NCBI GenBank assembly: GCA_938039295.1 | Contig: CALHUY010000002.1 | Location: 1 to 9,354 of the forward strand | DNA length: 9,354 nucleotides | From: an uncultured Solobacterium sp. | GTDB lineage: Bacteria; Bacillota_I; Bacilli_A; Erysipelotrichales; Erysipelotrichaceae | Direction of reading: 5' to 3' | In this document: positions 6,237 through 9,354 of the stretch, one piece after another | How the letters are laid out: each line of letters begins with the position of its first letter | How positions within the stretch are numbered: position 1 is the first letter of the stretch | Notes under the pieces: generated by a model | What the model saw: the letters and a program-made list of their open reading frames with translations, nothing else | What the model was told of the DNA's origin: nothing | Databases searched by the model: none | Made by a program: the position numbers and the translations under genes

Positions 6237-6589
6237 TGGAGCTGAGGAGAGTCGAACTCCTGTCCAAGAATAGTCCCACATTTGCGCATCTACAGTTTAT
6301 CTCACTGTAAAGTAAGACAATAACCACGACAGTGAGCGAACAAGTTATTGAATTTACCTGTAAATTGTCGGGTTCCCCCTACAGGCATTGGGTTCACCGT
6401 ATCCATTTATTTACGCAATCAATACAGAATGGCTAAAGCATTGATTGGGTTGCTGCAACGCATCAAGCGTTCTTAGGCAGCAAAAGCGAAACTATTTGTT
6501 CTATTTGCGTTTAAATTTATTTAGTGATTAGGTCACCACTCCACTGCCGCACAAATCAAACATAAACCTGTCGAAACCATGACAGCCCC
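6237..6589 (-). ncRNA. ssrA: tmRNA (transfer-messenger RNA)
   Basis: This one-piece tmRNA of about 353 nt rescues stalled ribosomes and adds a degradation tag. The 5' end, GGGGCTGTCATGGTTTCGAC, is diagnostic. GGGGCTG pairs with CAGCTCC at the 3' end to form the acceptor stem, and a T-arm (AGGAG, loop TTCGACT, CTCCT) precedes it. The tag frame starts at GCA and encodes ANRTNSFAFAA before a TAA. The remaining sequence has room for the usual pseudoknots, with visible G/C-rich pairings. After discriminator base A (6237) the DNA reads CTA, not CCA, so the mature CCA end is probably made after transcription by tRNA nucleotidyltransferase. The gene has its own promoter and terminator. Confidence 0.97.
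6473..6508 (-). other. tmRNA tag-peptide reading frame
   Basis: Resume codon GCA, then codons giving ANRTNSFAFAA, then TAA: 11 residues including the first alanine. The hydrophobic FAFAA end is of the type recognised by ClpXP, ClpAP and FtsH in other bacteria (compare ALAA in E. coli). The TNSF segment resembles tags of other Bacillota. Confidence 0.95.
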
Positions 6590-6613
6590 ATTGGTTATTT
6601 GTAACGCAATTGG

Positions 6614-6642
6614 AATATATCACGCTACAAGGTTCATTGCAA
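6614..6642 (-). promoter_or_regulatory. Promoter of ssrA
   Basis: TTGCAA (-35, 4/6) and TATATT (-10, 5/6) are 17 nt apart on the minus strand. An extended -10 TG sits one base before the -10 box. Initiation would give a 5' leader of about 17 nt, to be removed by RNase P before the GGGGCTG end. Confidence 0.65.
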
Positions 6643-7438
6643 GTACCTTGCTAAAAATGAAACTATGAGTTTAAAAAGAAAATGGAGTATTACCCCATCT
6701 TCTTTCTTAACTCATAATATGCACCTATTAGATTTGCATCATTTTGAAACATGCATGCAACGATTGGTACTGGTCGTACTGGCAAGAATTCTACAAATAA
6801 CTTCTGATACTGTTCATTGATTTTCTCTATGAGTATCGGTTGTGCAGAGATACCTCCACCAATCGCTATCTTTTCAGGATCAAAGATTGTTTGAATATTG
6901 TAAAGTTGCACTGCCAGTTTCATACAATACTCATCCAAGGCATTTAAAACCTGTGTGTTTCCTTGATTTGCCAGTTCAAATATTTCTTCACCGCAAAACT
7001 TTTCTTTTACTCCTAAATGTTTTTGTACACATTGTAATAGTCCATTGATGCCATTTACCATTGCCCAGGAATTGCTAAAGTCGGGCTTTGGTGGTGTGTC
7101 TACATAGATACAAGATACCTCTCCAGCAGTAAAGTGCTTGCCATGATGAACTTGCTTATCTTTGATTAGACATCCACCAATACCAGTACCTAAAATTATA
7201 GCCAGAGAATCATCCACATCCTGTAGTACACCATATCCTACTTCTGCCATACCAGCACATTTTGCGTCATTGCCAATCCATACTGGAACATGATATTTAT
7301 TCGAAAAGTATTCCTCTACCGATTCGTTTTTGATGTATAGTAACGCTCCACCAGTGATTGCGATTCCTCTTTCAGAATCAATTCTTCCAGGCATACTAAT
7401 GGCGATACCATCAATATCACTTGGAATAAATGTATCAA

Positions 7439-7597
7439 TTACATCGTACAAATCTTGTATGACATATTTTTTTCGGTAATATTGATAGATTCATCAACTG
7501 GTGTTTTTACTCTCCCTTTGGAAAGAATAACTCGATTCTCATCAAATACTGCATATTTGATAGAACTGCCACCAATATCAATCCCTATGATTTTCAT
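7439..7597 (-). CDS. ROK kinase upstream open frame, 52 residues
   Basis: This is the part that would be translated without frameshifting. It carries the DIGGSSIKY phosphate-binding motif and then 9 out-of-family residues after TEK before TAA. On its own it lacks the catalytic Asp and cannot be an active kinase. Confidence 0.5.
   Translation of the reverse strand: MKIIGIDIGGSSIKYAVFDENRVILSKGRVKTPVDESINITEKNMSYKICTM
7467..7473 (-). other. A7 run at the kinase frameshift point
   Basis: On the minus strand the codons read GAA AAA AAT, giving the heptamer A-AAA-AAT. This fits the X-XXY-YYZ shape of a -1 ribosomal slip site, and a -1 slip here restores the kinase frame exactly. An eighth A would also restore it. 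Confidence 0.7.
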
Positions 7598-7636
7598 TGT
7601 TTAATCCTCCATACATCAAGAAGATAGTTTAAAAAC

Positions 7637-9109
7637 TTATGCTAGATCTTCTCCATTTGATGCAATCACCTTCTTATACCAATAGAAGGAATCTTTACGG
7701 CTTCTAGAATAATCACCTGTTCCATCATCATGTTTATTAACATAGATGAAACCATAACGTTTGCGCATTTCGCCAGTACTTGCAGATACTAAGTCAATGC
7801 AGCCCCAAGTTGTATATGCTATCAGATCAACACCATTATCAATTGCCTTAGACATTGCTTCGATATGTTGGCGATAGTAGTCAATACGGAATGGATCATG
7901 GATACTACCATCTTCTTCCACTGTATCAAATGCACCTAAACCATTTTCAACAATGAGTAATGGCTTTTCATAGCGGTCATACATCATCTCTAGATAGTAC
8001 TGTAAACCTGTTGGATCAGTTGCCCAACCCCAGTCAGAGTACTGAAGATACTCATTTCTTGCTCCTGCCGAGAAGTTACCTGATACCTTATCTGTAACAT
8101 TATGTGTTGTCACAACAGTAGACATGTAGTAGGAGAAGGAATACATATCAACTATTCCCTTCTTTAGATCCTCCAAGTCTTCTGGTAAGATTTCTAGCTT
8201 CACATTATGATCTTTCCATAAACGTTCTGCGAATGTAGGATACTTACCTTTACACTGTACATCTCCACAATAGAAAATATTCTTTTCCCATGTATGGCGA
8301 TTCAATAAAATATCCTTTGGATCACAAGTCATTGGATAGAATGTAATACCGCAGATCATACATCCAATCTTATTCTCCGGATCAATTTCATGACCAATCT
8401 GTACAGCCTTTGCGCTAGCGACAAACTGATGGTGTAATGTCTGATATGCATTTTGGAAGTCTGTATCTGTCACCTTCTGTCCAAACCTATCTAAGGACAT
8501 GATTGTATTGTTTATCTCATTAAATGTTAACCAATACTTTACAAGTCCCTTAAATTCTGTAAAGCAAGTTTTCGCAAAGCGAACATATAAGTCAATTAGC
8601 TTACGGTTCTTCCAACCGCCAAACTTTTCTTCAAGATAGAGTGGTGTATCAAAATGCCAAATTGTTACGAGTGGCTCAATATTATACTTCTTCAGTTCAT
8701 TGAATGCATTGCGATAGAATTCAATTCCCTTTTGATTTGGTGTTTCCTCATCACCATTTGGATATAATCTAGACCATGAAATGGACATGCGGAATGTTTT
8801 AAATCCCATCTCCGCAAATAATGCGATATCCTCCTTGTAATGATGATAGAAATCGATACCATCATGGTTAGGATAAAGATAACCATCTAACACTGCATAA
8901 TGTGCACCTTCTGGGATACCACTAGGCATCTTTGGTTGTGCTTGTGGGTTTCCATCTTTATCGATATATGTTACAAGGCGAGGAGAATTTACGCTTCCTC
9001 CTGTTTTAACATCTGTTAAAGCTGGACCTCTTCCATCGACATTCCAAGCACCTTCACATTGATTTGCGGCTGTTGCGCCACCCCATAAAAAATTTTTAGG
9101 AAAGCTCAT
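7637..9109 (-). CDS. GH1 6-phospho-beta-glucosidase
   Basis: A 490-residue cytoplasmic glycoside hydrolase of family 1 that cleaves phosphorylated beta-glucosides (cellobiose-, arbutin- or salicin-6-phosphate) into glucose 6-phosphate and glucose or aglycone. It starts SFPKNFLWGGATAANQCEGA, has WSRLYPNG, the acid/base glutamate in TFNEIN (E198) and the nucleophile in IVENGLGA (E388). Specificity for 6-phospho sugars is supported by the loop SASTGEMRKRYGFIYV with Ser442, Lys450 and Tyr452, equivalent to the phosphate-binding residues of LacG-type enzymes. The length is normal for the family. The acid/base motif reads NEI instead of the common NEP. The ATG at 9109 has a good ribosome binding site; the in-frame ATG at 9136 has none. 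A ROK kinase follows on the same strand. bglA or a similar symbol is possible, but the substrate is unproven. Confidence 0.93.
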   Translation of the reverse strand: MSFPKNFLWGGATAANQCEGAWNVDGRGPALTDVKTGGSVNSPRLVTYIDKDGNPQAQPKMPSGIPEGAHYAVLDGYLYPNHDGIDFYHHYKEDIALFAEMGFKTFRMSISWSRLYPNGDEETPNQKGIEFYRNAFNELKKYNIEPLVTIWHFDTPLYLEEKFGGWKNRKLIDLYVRFAKTCFTEFKGLVKYWLTFNEINNTIMSLDRFGQKVTDTDFQNAYQTLHHQFVASAKAVQIGHEIDPENKIGCMICGITFYPMTCDPKDILLNRHTWEKNIFYCGDVQCKGKYPTFAERLWKDHNVKLEILPEDLEDLKKGIVDMYSFSYYMSTVVTTHNVTDKVSGNFSAGARNEYLQYSDWGWATDPTGLQYYLEMMYDRYEKPLLIVENGLGAFDTVEEDGSIHDPFRIDYYRQHIEAMSKAIDNGVDLIAYTTWGCIDLVSASTGEMRKRYGFIYVNKHDDGTGDYSRSRKDSFYWYKKVIASNGEDLA

Positions 9110-9116
9110 AGTTTTT

Positions 9117-9124
9117 ACCTTCTT
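9117..9124 (-). promoter_or_regulatory. Ribosome binding site that fixes the GH1 start
   Basis: AAGAAGGT on the minus strand lies 7 nt before the ATG at 9109, which gives the family-typical start MSFPKNFLWG. The ATG at 9136 would add nine non-conserved residues and has no purine-rich site. Confidence 0.8.
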
Positions 9125-9129
9125 TCTAT

Positions 9130-9148
9130 TCAACATTTTTACTGTTGA
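9130..9148. repeat. Short inverted repeat near the GH1 start
   Basis: TCAACA, 7-nt spacer, TGTTGA, about 21-39 nt before the GH1 ATG. It could be a weak operator for sugar control, but the arms are only 6 bp. No clear -35/-10 pair or catabolite-response element is visible between 9137 and 9354. Confidence 0.3.
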
Positions 9149-9167
9149 TTCAATTTGTCATTATTAA

Positions 9168-9354
9168 TTATTTCAACTGTTTAATTGCTTTTAAATATGG
9201 ATTATAGAATACAAAATCGTATCCTTTATGACCTGTATTCTCTACCCTACGTATGAATCATCTCTTAAGGAAATACATGTTAAAGATGTGTTTTTATACC
9301 TCATCATATGTACACAACCGTATTTGATTTGTTTGAATACATTCTTTGAACGCA
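9168..9354 (-). pseudogene. Possible C-terminal remnant of an upstream gene, frameshifted
   Basis: From the right edge a minus-strand frame stays open for 36 codons (ending SLRDDSYVG, then TAG at 9242-9244). The frame shifted by -1 continues with VENTGHKGYDFVFYNPYL and KAIKQLK to a TAA at 9168-9170. One added base in the GGG at 9245-9247 would join them into one continuous protein end, and the amino-acid make-up is protein-like. I do not recognise the family. It may be a decayed or mis-sequenced gene, or chance open frames in the 5' region of the GH1 gene. The gene body would lie outside the window. Confidence 0.35.

Larger units (their letters stand above)
6690..7597 (-). pseudogene. ROK-family sugar kinase (beta-glucoside-kinase-like), frameshifted
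   Basis: A full ROK kinase of about 302 residues is readable if one base is added to an A7 run at 7467-7473. The upstream frame (from ATG 7597, with GGAGGA 8 nt before it) gives MKIIGIDIGGSSIKYAVFDE, the ATP phosphate-binding start, then ends at a TAA at 7439-7441 after 52 residues. The remaining frame carries GIAISMPG, the catalytic Asp in WIGNDAKCAG (D111 of the repaired protein), GTGIGG (137-142), HFTAGE (155-160) and the C-terminal IAIGGGIS. The zinc-binding CxCGxxGCxE motif of many ROK proteins is absent, as in some BglK-type kinases. It lies 39 nt after a 6-phospho-beta-glucosidase, so phosphorylation of a beta-glucoside such as cellobiose is the likely role. It could be a true mutation, a sequencing error or a slippage site. 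Confidence 0.85.

Noticed and set aside
9184..9200. Possible catabolite-response element (AAAAGCAATT) upstream of GH1
   Set aside because: It lacks the central CG and matching arms of the cre consensus, and it lies within the possible coding remnant.

Overview
The window looks like a chromosomal segment of a low-GC Gram-positive bacterium (Bacillota). The evidence is AT-rich DNA, strong AGGAGG-type ribosome binding sites, a CIRCE-like heat-shock operator, U-rich hairpin terminators and a Bacillota-style tmRNA. An Erysipelotrichia-like host is my guess and is not proven by the sequence. No CRISPR array, insertion sequence, phage gene or tRNA is visible. Most of the content is housekeeping.

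Layout from left to right: (1) the 5' end of a metallo-beta-lactamase-fold hydrolase runs off the left edge (minus strand), followed by a GNAT-type acetyltransferase (minus). (2) ftsH is the only plus-strand gene. It is divergent from the acetyltransferase, with a CIRCE-like operator in front and a hairpin terminator behind. (3) A minus-strand block carries a DUF308 membrane protein, lgt (lipoprotein diacylglyceryl transferase) and rpiB (ribose-5-phosphate isomerase B). lgt and rpiB overlap by 4 nt, and rpiB and ftsH converge on back-to-back terminators. (4) Next comes an orphan protein of the L-2-amino-thiazoline-4-carboxylate hydrolase family (minus). (5) ssrA (tmRNA, minus) has its own promoter and terminator and a readable tag, ANRTNSFAFAA. 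(6) A beta-glucoside pair follows (minus): a GH1 6-phospho-beta-glucosidase and a ROK-family kinase 39 nt downstream. The kinase is broken by a one-base frameshift in an A7 run. (7) The right edge may hold the end of another, apparently frameshifted, minus-strand coding region.

FtsH, Lgt and tmRNA all serve protein quality control or the envelope, and FtsH is a known protease for tmRNA-tagged proteins in other bacteria. The GH1/ROK pair fits uptake and breakdown of beta-glucosides: the kinase would make the 6-phosphoglycoside that the GH1 enzyme cleaves, or a PTS outside the window would. I found no convincing undescribed system. The points most worth a second look are HrcA/CIRCE-type control of ftsH, the A7 frameshift in the kinase, the non-CCA 3' end of the tmRNA gene, and the His-to-Tyr change in Lgt.
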